From: Phycisphaerae bacterium | GTDB taxonomy: Bacteria; Chloroflexota; Anaerolineae; 4572-78; J111 | NCBI GenBank assembly: GCA_028285035.1 | Contig: JANQQF010000121.1 | Location: 1 to 56,000 of the forward strand | Length of the DNA stretch: 56,000 bases | Reading direction: 5' to 3' | Part shown: positions 26,428 through 33,990 of the stretch, piece after piece | Position numbering within the stretch: the stretch's first letter is position 1 | Layout: each line of letters starts with the position of its first letter | The notes under the pieces: generated by a model | The model's database searches: none | Told to the model about the DNA's origin: nothing | What the model saw: the letters and a program-made list of their open reading frames with translations, nothing else | Translations under genes and position numbers: made by a program

Positions 26428-27330
26428 CTATGATCCTAATTTCGACTCAATCGCTGCTTCAAACACCGAATAAGGCTGTGATCCCAATAAAAATTCTCCG
26501 TTGATTTCAAAAGAAGGTTGGAATCGAATCCCACGCTCAATACGGCGGTTATCTTGAGCCTGAATCAGAGGCAAGGTGCGCTGTTCATCGAGACAGGCAT
26601 TGAAGGCAGCTGTATCGAGTCCCATTTCTGATGCCAAGAATTTAACCGTTTCCTGAACGTCGCCACTCCACAACGAGCCTTGGTTCTCAAACATAAATTC
26701 ACGGAACTCCCAAAACTGACCTTGTTCAGCCGCACATTCGGCCCCTTGATGCGTTTGTAGGGAACGATTGCCGTGATTGAGAACCGGGTTAAATAACAAC
26801 TGAACTTGACCTGTCTTGATATAAGTTTCCATCAACTCTTTTTCAGATCCTAACACGTAGGATCGACAGTTCGGTCACATAAAATCCGAGTAATCAGTCA
26901 TCGTAACTGGTGCATCGGGGTTACCAATGTACATCAAGTTATCTTCAGTCCGCCCCACAGAGGCCAACCAATCAACAGGTTCAGGCGTCGGGGTTGGTAG
27001 TTCTGGGGTGGCGGTTGGGGGTTCGGGTGTCGCCGTTGGCGGCTCTAAAGTTGCTGTCGGTTCTTCCGCTTGAGCCACAACCTCGGCCTCTGCTTCCTCA
27101 GCTTCTACCTCAACCACCTGTGTTGGGGTTTCAGTGGGTGGGGGGAGGGGCGTAGAGGTGCTTGTCTCAGTCGGGGGGATGGGGGTGGGCGGCTCGGGGG
27201 TGTCCGTAGCTGGGGCCTCAGTCGGAGCTTGAACGATCTCTTGTGGAGCCGCAGGTTCGGTTGCTACACCGCAGGCTGATAGTATTAACATCAGCACAGT
27301 GAAACACAAAAATATTTTTAATTTCTTCAT
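26428..27330 (-). CDS. DsbA-like thioredoxin-fold lipoprotein with in-frame TGA at the active site (probable selenoprotein)
   Basis: One 300-residue frame is interrupted only by TGA at 26875-26877. Residues 1-20 are a lipoprotein signal (MLILSAC, Cys20). About 21-128 is a Pro/Thr/Glu-rich spacer. About 129-300 is a DsbA fold: GNPDAPVTMTDYSDFM, then TGA-P-N-C, then RSYVLGS, and later a cis-proline loop RFQPSFEING. The TGA falls exactly where the first Cys of CxxC belongs, giving UxxC (Sec152, Cys155). A 7-bp hairpin (GATCCTA / TAGGATC, loop CGTGT) begins 10 nt after the TGA, as expected for a bacterial SECIS. The start 27330 has AGGAG at 7 nt. A nonsense mutation or sequencing error is the alternative; without recoding the redox domain would be lost. 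Confidence 0.8.
26846..26877 (-). promoter_or_regulatory. Candidate bacterial SECIS element
   Basis: On the minus strand the TGA (26877-26875) is followed by 10 nt, then GATCCTA (26864-26858), a 5-nt loop CGTGT and TAGGATC (26852-26846). The apical loop starts 17 nt after the TGA and has G as its second base, which fits the loose bacterial SECIS consensus. The hairpin lies inside coding sequence, also typical for bacteria. Confidence 0.6.
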
Positions 27331-27339
27331 CAATGTACT

Positions 27340-27451
27340 CCTATAAAAATACTGTAGAATAGGCTTCTAGCCTGTTCATTCGCAGGTAGGAACACCCGCC
27401 TACGTTACATTTTCATATTCGTTGTCGAAGCTTGCTTCCTTAAACACTCCA
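27340..27451. repeat. Intergenic palindromic repeat-like sequence
   Basis: The gap before the DsbA-like gene has small palindromic words (GTAGGAACACCCGCCTAC, GGCTTCTAGCC) of the type seen as dispersed intergenic repeats. No gene or promoter was recognised with confidence. Confidence 0.35.
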
Positions 27452-28111
27452 CTATAACTCAAGCCCTCTCAAGAACTCTGCCGTCTTGGGCGCACAATCC
27501 GGTTTATCGGCAATCTCATAGGCCAAACGTCGCAACTCTATAATCGTATCCACATCGAACCATTCTGGCAGCAACTCAACGTTCAAATTTTCCTCAGCAG
27601 CGATGGCCAAGGTGTCTTGCAAGACCGTGGGTGTTGACATCTGCACCTCACGCACAAGTCGAGAATGCTGCCGGGTTGCTCCGATGAGGTAGTAGCCCCC
27701 ATCCTCTGAGCGGCCAAAAACAACATCGGCCTGGCTTAGCGTGGCAAAGCCTTGGGTAATATAGCCGGGTGGCAAAGTTGGGCCATCGCTGTTCATCACA
27801 ATCACTTGCTCGTAGCCTAAGGCCAAACAATCGCCGATGGCATTATCCAGTCGGGCGCCTAAGTCATCACCCCGTTGCAATAAAAGCTCAAGATCAGGGG
27901 CCAACTGACGGAAATAGTCTTTTTCCGCCTCGGGACTGTACAAAACAAAAATAGTCACCTGTCCTGGCACCTTGCGGGCCAACGACAAGGTATCTTGTAA
28001 CAAACATTCATACAGCGCCGCCGCCTGCTCTGGTGACAACGGTGGGGTCAAGCGGGTTTTGGTGTGGCCCGCTCGTGGCCGCTTGGCAATGACCAGCAGT
28101 GCCCGTTTCAT
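27452..28111 (-). CDS. DUF2064 / TIGR04282-family nucleotidyl- or glycosyl-transferase
   Basis: A 219-residue GT-A-like protein. It begins LLVIAKRPRAGHTKTRLTPPL, the nucleotide-binding start of the DUF2064 family, and contains VIVMNSDGPTLPPGYI (metal-binding SD/DGP) and VFGRSEDGGYYLIG. Some family members are annotated as arsenosugar biosynthesis glycosyltransferases; others are of unknown function, and the fold is close to CofC/MobA. It starts 8 bp after the stop of the NUDIX gene and is the last gene of a long minus-strand operon. The substrate cannot be told from sequence. Confidence 0.82.
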   Translation of the reverse strand: MKRALLVIAKRPRAGHTKTRLTPPLSPEQAAALYECLLQDTLSLARKVPGQVTIFVLYSPEAEKDYFRQLAPDLELLLQRGDDLGARLDNAIGDCLALGYEQVIVMNSDGPTLPPGYITQGFATLSQADVVFGRSEDGGYYLIGATRQHSRLVREVQMSTPTVLQDTLAIAAEENLNVELLPEWFDVDTIIELRRLAYEIADKPDCAPKTAEFLRGLEL

Positions 28112-28119
28112 CGCCCCAC

Positions 28120-28668
28120 CTATCGGGTGGTCACTCGTAAACGAGCGGCGTGCAAGATGGCAATCACGGTCATACTGTCCCGGATTTCGTTGTCCAAAAC
28201 CATTTGAAACACGTCCGCAAATGGTAACGTTGCAATTTCAAAAAATTCAGTCTCATCGGGTGTGGCCTGGGCCGGCTCCAAATCATAGCCAATATAAAGA
28301 TGGGCTGTCTCTTCACAAATGGCTTTGGAGGAGTAGAAGGTGCTGATGTGCTCTAACCGATTAGCGCGGTAGCCGATTTCTTCCATCAGCTCTCGTTGGG
28401 CCGCCTCCAACGCAGACTCGCCGCCATCAATCCCCCCTGTGGGCATCTCCCAGCGATGATTTTCCTGCTGCACATATCGATATTGCCGGACCATAATAAC
28501 GTGATCGTTATCGACAAAGGGCAGCACTCCCACACATTCACCAAATTCACACACCCCATAAATGGTGGTGTTCCCATTGGGCATCTCAGCCACATCTTCA
28601 CGAACCCGAATCCATTTATTTTTGTACACCTCACGCGTCGTGAGTGTTTTCCAGGGTTTTGGTTTCAT
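28120..28668 (-). CDS. NUDIX hydrolase, ADP-ribose pyrophosphatase-like
   Basis: A 182-residue hydrolase with the full Nudix box GGIDGGESALEAAQRELMEE followed by IGY (about 85-107). The upstream strands (VVMVRQYRYVQQENHRWEMP form) and the phrase FYSSKAICEETAHLYI match ADP-ribose or ADP-sugar pyrophosphatases (NudF-like). The ATG at 28668 shares its A with the TGA of the upstream DoxX-like gene (TGATG), so translation is coupled. In this operon it may recycle nucleotide sugars or ADP-ribose. Confidence 0.9.
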   Translation of the reverse strand: MKPKPWKTLTTREVYKNKWIRVREDVAEMPNGNTTIYGVCEFGECVGVLPFVDNDHVIMVRQYRYVQQENHRWEMPTGGIDGGESALEAAQRELMEEIGYRANRLEHISTFYSSKAICEETAHLYIGYDLEPAQATPDETEFFEIATLPFADVFQMVLDNEIRDSMTVIAILHAARLRVTTR

Positions 28669-29159
28669 CAGGCTCCTCGACGATTTTTGAATAAGGCATC
28701 CAAGCCAAATTTTTGCTGGCTAACCGATACCCAAAACAAGCCGTGCCACATCATCAACATCAAATAAGACCACGGCCATTCACCCGGCACAGAAATTAGC
28801 CCAATGGCTAGATTAAGCGACCATAGCCCACCTAGAAAAGCCCCCCAGCGGGTCATAAACCCCGTTACCAAGGAAAGACCAACGAGCAATTCAACAATAA
28901 ACGTCAGCCAGGCAAAAATAATAAAATTAGGAATGACGATGGTGCTGACAAAATCGGCATACAAGCCAATCGTTGGGTGAGCGACCTGCAACTCCATCCA
29001 CTCCAACAGGCTGCGATGGTCACCCGTGGCTGCAAAGGTGGGGGGCAGCTTCCAACGTAAGGAGGCTAACCAGAGCAAGCCAATCAGGCTGCGGCAGCCC
29101 GACACTACCAATGGCATGAATATCTCAACATCAAAATTTAGGCGTTTGGCAAGAGCCAT
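28668..29159 (-). CDS. DoxX/DoxD-like membrane protein
   Basis: A 163-residue protein with four predicted transmembrane helices (for example LIGLLWLASLRW, FTFIVELLVGLSLVTGF-like, WSYLMLMMWHGLFW). The pattern fits the DoxX/DoxD group, subunits of quinone-linked oxidoreductases or membrane thiol systems. The start at 29159 overlaps the end of the ABC ATPase gene by 22 bp; a later ATG (residue 15) would cut the overlap. It is coupled to the NUDIX gene downstream. Distinct in sequence from the DoxX gene at 25862. Confidence 0.7.
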   Translation of the reverse strand: MALAKRLNFDVEIFMPLVVSGCRSLIGLLWLASLRWKLPPTFAATGDHRSLLEWMELQVAHPTIGLYADFVSTIVIPNFIIFAWLTFIVELLVGLSLVTGFMTRWGAFLGGLWSLNLAIGLISVPGEWPWSYLMLMMWHGLFWVSVSQQKFGLDALFKNRRGA

Positions 29160-30169
29160 ATTCGATCCCGTGGAATATGAATGGTAATTTCCTGTCCCTC
29201 TTGAAGGGGGTAGTAGGGCGGAGCCACAAATTGTAGCTCGATATTATCCAGATTTGTTAGACAACGGGCCAGCAACCCTTGATAGGTGTAGCTTTTGATA
29301 AAGACCTGCAGGTTGTTATGCCCGTTTTCCCCCAACTCAATCGCCTCTGGGCGAATGGTCGCAATCATCTGACCATCTGAGGCTGGCGAGTCAACTTCCA
29401 ACACCCCTAACGGCGTTTCTAAAATGTTGCCTTGCTTACGAACAGGCAGGAAATTAAAGCCACCAAAAAAGCGAGCGACTTCCGCATCAATTGGTTGTTC
29501 GAAAAAATTACGAGGCCGATCAAGCTGGCGAATTTGGCCGTTGAACATCAGGGCAATGCGGTTGGCGATGGCCACCGCATCGGCCTGATCATGAGTCACA
29601 AAAATCGTGGTGATACCGATTTCTCGCTGTAGGTGACAAATCATATCTCGCAACGACTCTCGCAGCCCCGCATCCAAGCTACTCAATGGCTCATCGAGCA
29701 GCAGCAATTTTGGATTGAGCACTAACGCTCGGGCCAAAGCCACCCGCTGTCGCTCCCCGCCTGACAATTGATCCGGCAAGCGATGTTCATACCCCGGCAA
29801 TTTAACCATCGCCAAGGCTTCACCAATCTTCTGCTTAATCGTCGTTCGGTTCAGCCGTTGCGCTTTCAAACCAAAGGCAATATTGTCCGCCACAGACATA
29901 AAGGGAAAGAGTTGGTGATTTTGAAACACCATCACAGCCCCTCGCTTCTGTGGCGGTAATTTTTTTACACTCTGACCATCAAAGGCGATTTCACCCTGAT
30001 CAGGTTGGATCAGCCCCGCAATTAAACGCAACAACGTCGTCTTACCGCAGCCCGAAGGCCCCAGCAACGCCAACAACTCCCCCTCAGCTACATCCAACGA
30101 TAAATTATTGATGGCAGCCAAGGGCGGTGTATATGCTTTGGTTAAATTACGGATCGTCAGTGCAGTCAT
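29138..30169 (-). CDS. ABC transporter ATP-binding protein with C-terminal TOBE domain
   Basis: A 343-residue ATPase. Walker A is GPSGCGKTT, the signature LSGGERQRVALARAL and Walker B LLLLDEPLSSLD, with H-loop THD. A C-terminal extension (about 240-343, with IATIRPEAIELG) is a TOBE-type regulatory domain, as in PotA/CysA/FbpC rather than in the usual GlnQ-type amino-acid ATPases. The start at 30169 (MTALTIRNLTKAY) is chosen because the extra 25 residues of the longer frame are translated repeat sequence (TGTGAATTGTGAAT). It follows the substrate-binding protein gene, separated by hairpins. Confidence 0.92.
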   Translation of the reverse strand: MTALTIRNLTKAYTPPLAAINNLSLDVAEGELLALLGPSGCGKTTLLRLIAGLIQPDQGEIAFDGQSVKKLPPQKRGAVMVFQNHQLFPFMSVADNIAFGLKAQRLNRTTIKQKIGEALAMVKLPGYEHRLPDQLSGGERQRVALARALVLNPKLLLLDEPLSSLDAGLRESLRDMICHLQREIGITTIFVTHDQADAVAIANRIALMFNGQIRQLDRPRNFFEQPIDAEVARFFGGFNFLPVRKQGNILETPLGVLEVDSPASDGQMIATIRPEAIELGENGHNNLQVFIKSYTYQGLLARCLTNLDNIELQFVAPPYYPLQEGQEITIHIPRDRIWLLPNA

Positions 30170-30176
30170 ACGAATT

Positions 30177-30255
30177 GTGAATACGAAGGCTTCGCATTCG
30201 TCTGAATTGTGAATTGTGAATGGTGAAATCAAAGATTCATTCACAATTCACAATT
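30177..30255 (-). repeat. Two hairpins between the substrate-binding-protein gene and the ABC ATPase gene
   Basis: A perfect 18-bp inverted repeat (30205-30222 and 30238-30255, built from AATTGTGAATTGTGAATG) starts 2 bp after the substrate-binding-protein stop. A second, smaller hairpin (GAATACGAAG / CTTCGCATTC, about 30177-30199) follows. Such structures often protect the upstream message and lower expression of the ATPase relative to the binding protein. The TGTGAAT wording is also that of dispersed intergenic repeats. Confidence 0.65.
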
Positions 30256-30257
30256 AA

Positions 30258-31115
30258 TTAGGGCCAGATTTCCATTTCGCCGCCTAAGGGCAGGACGATA
30301 TCAGCATCAGGACCAAACCAGCGCTCATAAATTTCGTGGTAGGTGCCATCTTTCCAAAGTTCTTGCAGAGCCAGATTGACGGTGTCACGCCACTCAGAGT
30401 CATTCTCCGGAACACCGATACCAAACTGAACAGGGTTGTGACCACCTGGGATCAACTCTAATTCAGGGTCGCCAGCCGCCAAGACCAACATGGTGATGTT
30501 GTCCTCGGTGTAGCCTTCGACAGCGCCATCACGCAACGCCTGCATTGCCGCGAGCTTATCGGAAAATTCGACAATTTCAGGGGCTGGGCCGCCAGCTTGT
30601 TCGCTGTATTCAATCCAGGAGTCAATAGCTGAACTACCGGCGTTGGCAGCTACTTTCTGGCCCATAATTTCTTCAAGGCTGCTGTAGGTGCCTTTGCGGA
30701 TCAAGAACGATTGGTTATCCCAGAAGTAGGTGATTGAAAAATCAACTGCTTCATCCCGTGAACGGGTGTGGTTCATACTGGCCACAGACATATCAACTTT
30801 GTCTTCCTGCAAGAAGCTGATGCGCGTGGTGCCATCAACCCGAACCATTTCAATTTCATAGCCCATCTCTTCAGCCAACGCATTGGCCAAGTCAACATCA
30901 AACCCAACCCACTCACCATCATCATCAATAAAACTCAATGGGGGATTATCAAAGCGAACCCCAACACGCACCGTACCTGACTCTTCGACAGAGTCCAAAG
31001 CAGACATCATAGTAGATGCTTCTTCTGGTGGCGTGGCCGGATTCGGCCCCGTTGAACAAGCCACCATCAATACAGCAATAACAATAAGCAGACCAAGTGA
31101 GTAATACCGTTTCAT
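30258..31115 (-). CDS. Polar amino-acid ABC transporter substrate-binding lipoprotein
   Basis: A 285-residue extracytoplasmic lipoprotein. The signal ends in a lipobox (VLMVAC, Cys20). The SBP_bac_3 domain has VRVGVRFDNPPLSFIDDDGE, GFDVDLANALAEEMG, DMSVASMNHTRSRDEAVDFS and GQKVAANAGSSAID. It binds a small amino acid or similar compound and delivers it to the two permeases encoded upstream. 45 bp separate it from the upstream permease gene. Two hairpins follow, consistent with higher expression than the ATPase. Confidence 0.93.
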   Translation of the reverse strand: MKRYYSLGLLIVIAVLMVACSTGPNPATPPEEASTMMSALDSVEESGTVRVGVRFDNPPLSFIDDDGEWVGFDVDLANALAEEMGYEIEMVRVDGTTRISFLQEDKVDMSVASMNHTRSRDEAVDFSITYFWDNQSFLIRKGTYSSLEEIMGQKVAANAGSSAIDSWIEYSEQAGGPAPEIVEFSDKLAAMQALRDGAVEGYTEDNITMLVLAAGDPELELIPGGHNPVQFGIGVPENDSEWRDTVNLALQELWKDGTYHEIYERWFGPDADIVLPLGGEMEIWP

Positions 31116-31160
31116 TTTTGAATTCTCATCCTTTGTTTCAACTAATAAAGTTTATTTTGC

Positions 31161-31883
31161 TCAGGCATTGGCCAGAGAGAAAACTAAGTCACGATTTTGA
31201 TGTTTACGCTCCCACCGTTTGGCTAACATAGACAGGGTAAACGCCACAACCATATATAACAGCCCAACCAAGGCATACAAGCTAACCCAATACGGCGTAT
31301 TGGTCACATCACTACCTAAGGCAATGCGGGCCACGGTGAGCAGCTCACCTACACCGAGTACGACCACAACCGAGGTATCCTTAAAAAGTGAAATCGCCTG
31401 CCCTGTTAGAGCGGGCAGCATCGTGCGGACCACATACCGTAGCTTGATCTTCCAAAAGATTTCCCAATTTGAGGCCCCAACCAATTTGGCCGAGTCAACC
31501 AACTGGCTCGGCATCGCTTGTAGCCCGGAACGAATGATTTCAGCTTGATAGGCCGAGGTATAAAGCGTCAGGGCAATCAAGGCCGATTGATGGGCCGATA
31601 AATCCAAATTCGTCCATCGTCCGCCCACGCCTTGGTGGATTAAAAAGAGCAACAAAATGAGCGGTAGGCCCCGAAAAAATTCGATGTAGGTCCAGCATAA
31701 CCAGCGAACTATCGCCCAACGATGGAGGCGAAAGTTGCCGATGCAGACGCCAATCAAAAAACCCAGAGCAATTGAAACCACGGCCAGCCATAGACTGAAG
31801 ATCAAACCACCAGGCCGATCCTGCGGAAAACCAATCAACAAATTGGGCAACTGTTGCCACAAAAACGCTAAATGATCACTCAT
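31161..31883 (-). CDS. Amino-acid ABC transporter permease (HisM/GlnP type)
   Basis: A 240-residue inner-membrane permease with about five transmembrane helices. The family region is YTSAYQAEIIRSGLQAMPSQ (the EAA loop begins AELVRAG-like), with EFFRGLPLILLLF before it. It overlaps the upstream permease gene by 4 bp (ATGA), indicating translational coupling. It forms a heterodimeric channel with that protein. Confidence 0.92.
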   Translation of the reverse strand: MSDHLAFLWQQLPNLLIGFPQDRPGGLIFSLWLAVVSIALGFLIGVCIGNFRLHRWAIVRWLCWTYIEFFRGLPLILLLFLIHQGVGGRWTNLDLSAHQSALIALTLYTSAYQAEIIRSGLQAMPSQLVDSAKLVGASNWEIFWKIKLRYVVRTMLPALTGQAISLFKDTSVVVVLGVGELLTVARIALGSDVTNTPYWVSLYALVGLLYMVVAFTLSMLAKRWERKHQNRDLVFSLANA

Positions 31884-32638
31884 CCGATCCGCGCCTCAAT
31901 TTGTGGAATGGCCTCTTTATTCCGTGGATAAAGCAAACGTTCAAGCTGCCGCAAAAGCAACGATAGAAGGAATGATAGGATCAGATAAACGATGGCAGCC
32001 AAGCTCAAGAACTCGATGGCTTGAAATGACTTGTTGATTGCCCCTTGAATTCCGGCAAAAAATTCTGGTACGGAGACAAACGAGGCCAGGGCTGTGTTTT
32101 TCATATTGTGGATCAAACGAGAGGTGATGGCTGGATAGGCGGCGCGGAGACCACCGGGCAGAATGATGCTTCGAAAGATTGTCAGGTTTGGGATCCCCAT
32201 TGTTTTTGCAGCATCAATGTGCTCACGGGCAATGGTCCCCACCCCAGCCCGAAACAGCTCAGCTACATAAGCTGCGGTGTTGAGGGTCAGACCCAGAGTC
32301 GCCGCCAACGCATACCACGGCAAGAGCAGCCCCGTCAAGCGCCCAATTTCATTCATGAACAGATTATTAAAGAACAAACCACTCCGAACTTCCGTCGGAA
32401 AGGCATTCGGAAAGGCAAAGGCCCAGAAGATAATCAGGATTAAGGCTGGGATATTGCGAAAGGTCTCAACAAAAGCCGTGGCTGGCCAAGCCAGCCAGCG
32501 ACTGCCAGACAAACGCAGGGTTCCCATCAAGACCCCGATCACCACGGATAAAACTGTGGTTAACAGGGTCAGAACGACCGTGAGCCAGATGCCTTGTAAC
32601 AGTAATGTTCTAATTTCCGGCTCTAGCCAACTACTCAT
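31880..32638 (-). CDS. Amino-acid ABC transporter permease
   Basis: A 252-residue permease, the first gene of the transporter operon. It shows GIWLTVVLTLLTTVLSVVIG, AFVETFRNIPALILIIFWAF and the EAA-type loop AYVAELFRAGVGTIAREHID. The ATG at 32638 is taken as the start; a TTG at 32662 with GGAG 7 nt upstream would give 260 residues and cannot be excluded. Two short near-identical hairpins (32654-32688) cover this start region. Confidence 0.9.
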   Translation of the reverse strand: MSSWLEPEIRTLLLQGIWLTVVLTLLTTVLSVVIGVLMGTLRLSGSRWLAWPATAFVETFRNIPALILIIFWAFAFPNAFPTEVRSGLFFNNLFMNEIGRLTGLLLPWYALAATLGLTLNTAAYVAELFRAGVGTIAREHIDAAKTMGIPNLTIFRSIILPGGLRAAYPAITSRLIHNMKNTALASFVSVPEFFAGIQGAINKSFQAIEFLSLAAIVYLILSFLLSLLLRQLERLLYPRNKEAIPQIEARIG

Positions 32639-32653
32639 CAGCCTCTGAGTCAG

Positions 32654-32688
32654 ACTCCACAAGTGGAGGCTCCATAAATGGAGTTTCT
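32654..32688. repeat. Tandem near-identical small palindromes at the permease start
   Basis: CTCCACAAGTGGAG and CTCCATAAATGGAG lie one base apart. Each is a 5-6-bp hairpin with a 2-4-nt loop, next to the SD and start of the first ABC permease gene. They could control access to that start, or be a small dispersed repeat. Confidence 0.5.
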
Positions 32689-32747
32689 ACAATTGGTGGT
32701 GCGTGCAGATGCCCACTCCCGGTGGGCAGATATACGTTCCGCTTCTT

Positions 32748-33647
32748 TCACAACGTGTCCCGCACATCGAGCATCGGGATGTCTTGCCGTTCAAGATCAT
32801 TGAGCGCTTCAAACGGAACAACCGCCTCCGTATTTTCAGCCGCCTCCGCCCAGTCATTCAACCACTCGCGACTGATTCCATCGACATCATCGACCACTCG
32901 TAACCGGTCGATTTGATAGGTTTCTTTGAGCGCTTTAACCTCGGCGGCCACGCTCTCCGGCGACCGTTGGCGATAGGCCGAACCGTGCACCGCATCTTGA
33001 CACCATTCACACTCATAGGGGCAACCTCGGGTAGTCGAAATTGTGAGGGATGCATAGCCGTTGTCTTCCCGCCACGCCTCCAGGTATTGCTCCATATCGA
33101 TTAAATCACGAGCGGGCAACGGGAGTGCATCCAAATCCTGAATCATCGGCCGAGGTTGTTTGACAACGGGTTCCCCTGCCTCATCGCGGAAGGCAATCCC
33201 CAATTCTGAAGCAAGATGACTCGCCTCAAGTTGCCCTTTATCAAACAAATCCAACAGGGCAACAATCGTCACTTCCCCTTCGTGATGGACCACAACATCG
33301 ACCTGCGGATGAGCCAGATAACTTTTTGGATCGCGGGTCGGGTCTGGGCCACCGAGAATAACAGTCGCGCCAAAATCCTTAGCCATTTGGGCCAAGCTCA
33401 AGGCCATTGTCTGTGTTGGCAACAAGGCGGTGATTCCTACCACATCAGGCTTGTGTTCGGCCAATCGTTGCGGAAAAACCTCTGGTCCTGTCTCAAAAGT
33501 GCCATCAAAAATTTCGACGGCATGTCCCCGATCACGTAAATAGCTAGCCAGGTAGAGCAGCCCCAACGGAAAATAGGGGCTTTTTAAGGCCCGCTCCTCT
33601 GCACTTTCATTCAAAAATAGTGGATTACATAACAATATTTTCGCCAA
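32748..33647 (-). CDS. B12-binding-domain radical SAM protein, short form
   Basis: A 299-residue protein. The N-terminal cobalamin-binding-type domain (about 1-140) has PLGLLYLASYLRDRGHAVEI and VILGGPDPT. The radical SAM domain starts near 195 with TTRGCPYECEWCQ (CxxxCxxC). Typical relatives run to 450 residues or more; here the SAM barrel ends at LERQDIPMLDVRDTL, so it is either a natural short form or a truncated gene. The start is probably TTG at 33647, which has GGAGG 5 nt upstream; the ATG at 33695 lacks an SD and adds 16 unconvincing residues. It is 109 bp upstream of the ABC operon on the same strand. Confidence 0.75.
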   Translation of the reverse strand: MAKILLCNPLFLNESAEERALKSPYFPLGLLYLASYLRDRGHAVEIFDGTFETGPEVFPQRLAEHKPDVVGITALLPTQTMALSLAQMAKDFGATVILGGPDPTRDPKSYLAHPQVDVVVHHEGEVTIVALLDLFDKGQLEASHLASELGIAFRDEAGEPVVKQPRPMIQDLDALPLPARDLIDMEQYLEAWREDNGYASLTISTTRGCPYECEWCQDAVHGSAYRQRSPESVAAEVKALKETYQIDRLRVVDDVDGISREWLNDWAEAAENTEAVVPFEALNDLERQDIPMLDVRDTL

Positions 33648-33768
33648 AAGAACCTCCACAAGATAAAAGCCCAGACCGCAATAAACATAAGGCATCTGTC
33701 ATAGGGCCTCGTGCTTAAGCCAGACTAGGCTCTCAATTGATGGGGATGATTATACACTAATTTGAAAA

Positions 33769-33785
33769 GATTACGGAATGATTAC
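33769..33785. promoter_or_regulatory. 11-bp direct repeat of GATTAC
   Basis: GATTAC at 33769-33774 and 33780-33785 is exactly 11 bp apart, in the divergent region between the B12 radical SAM gene and the AIM24-like gene. It shares the TTAC core and spacing of the pairs at 8064, 17292 and 43941. Confidence 0.3.
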
Positions 33786-33869
33786 ACAGTTTGAAAGTAT
33801 AAAAAATCACAAAGCAATCGAATGTAAGATTGTTCACATATTTGTGTAAAAGGTCACAGACAGAGGTAG

Positions 33870-33897
33870 TTGAAAAAAGCCAAAAGTAGGTTATACT
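33870..33897 (+). promoter_or_regulatory. Sigma-70-type promoter of the AIM24-like gene
   Basis: TTGAAA (33870-33875), a 16-bp spacer and TATACT (33892-33897) match the consensus well and predict a start near 33904, about 87 nt before the ATG at 33991. Confidence 0.6.
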
Positions 33898-33990
33898 CTA
33901 ATTTATGTGGAACTTTCACCCGAGTTAGTGCGTAAAGTACACAGATAGCAGGCACCTTCCTGCTCACCCTAACCTCAAAAGGAGATATAA

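Larger units (their letters stand above)
33648..33990. other. Divergent intergenic region
   Basis: 343 bp, AT-rich. It holds the GATTAC direct repeat, several GTGTAA/TTACAC words, and a good sigma-70-type promoter at 33870-33897 reading right. No RNA gene or ORF was recognised. Confidence 0.5.

Noticed and set aside
26428..26856. Reading the DsbA-like region as two separate genes (a short lipoprotein and a thioredoxin fragment starting with GTG at 26856)
   Set aside because: Both halves are in the same frame, separated only by one TGA at the active site; the downstream half would lack the first strand of the fold and has no SD.
27452..28111. Calling DUF2064, DoxX and the 20.7-kb methyltransferase an arsenosugar pathway
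   Set aside because: Only the family name of DUF2064/TIGR04282 points that way; no ArsS-type radical SAM enzyme or clear ArsM cysteine set was identified and the genes are not adjacent.
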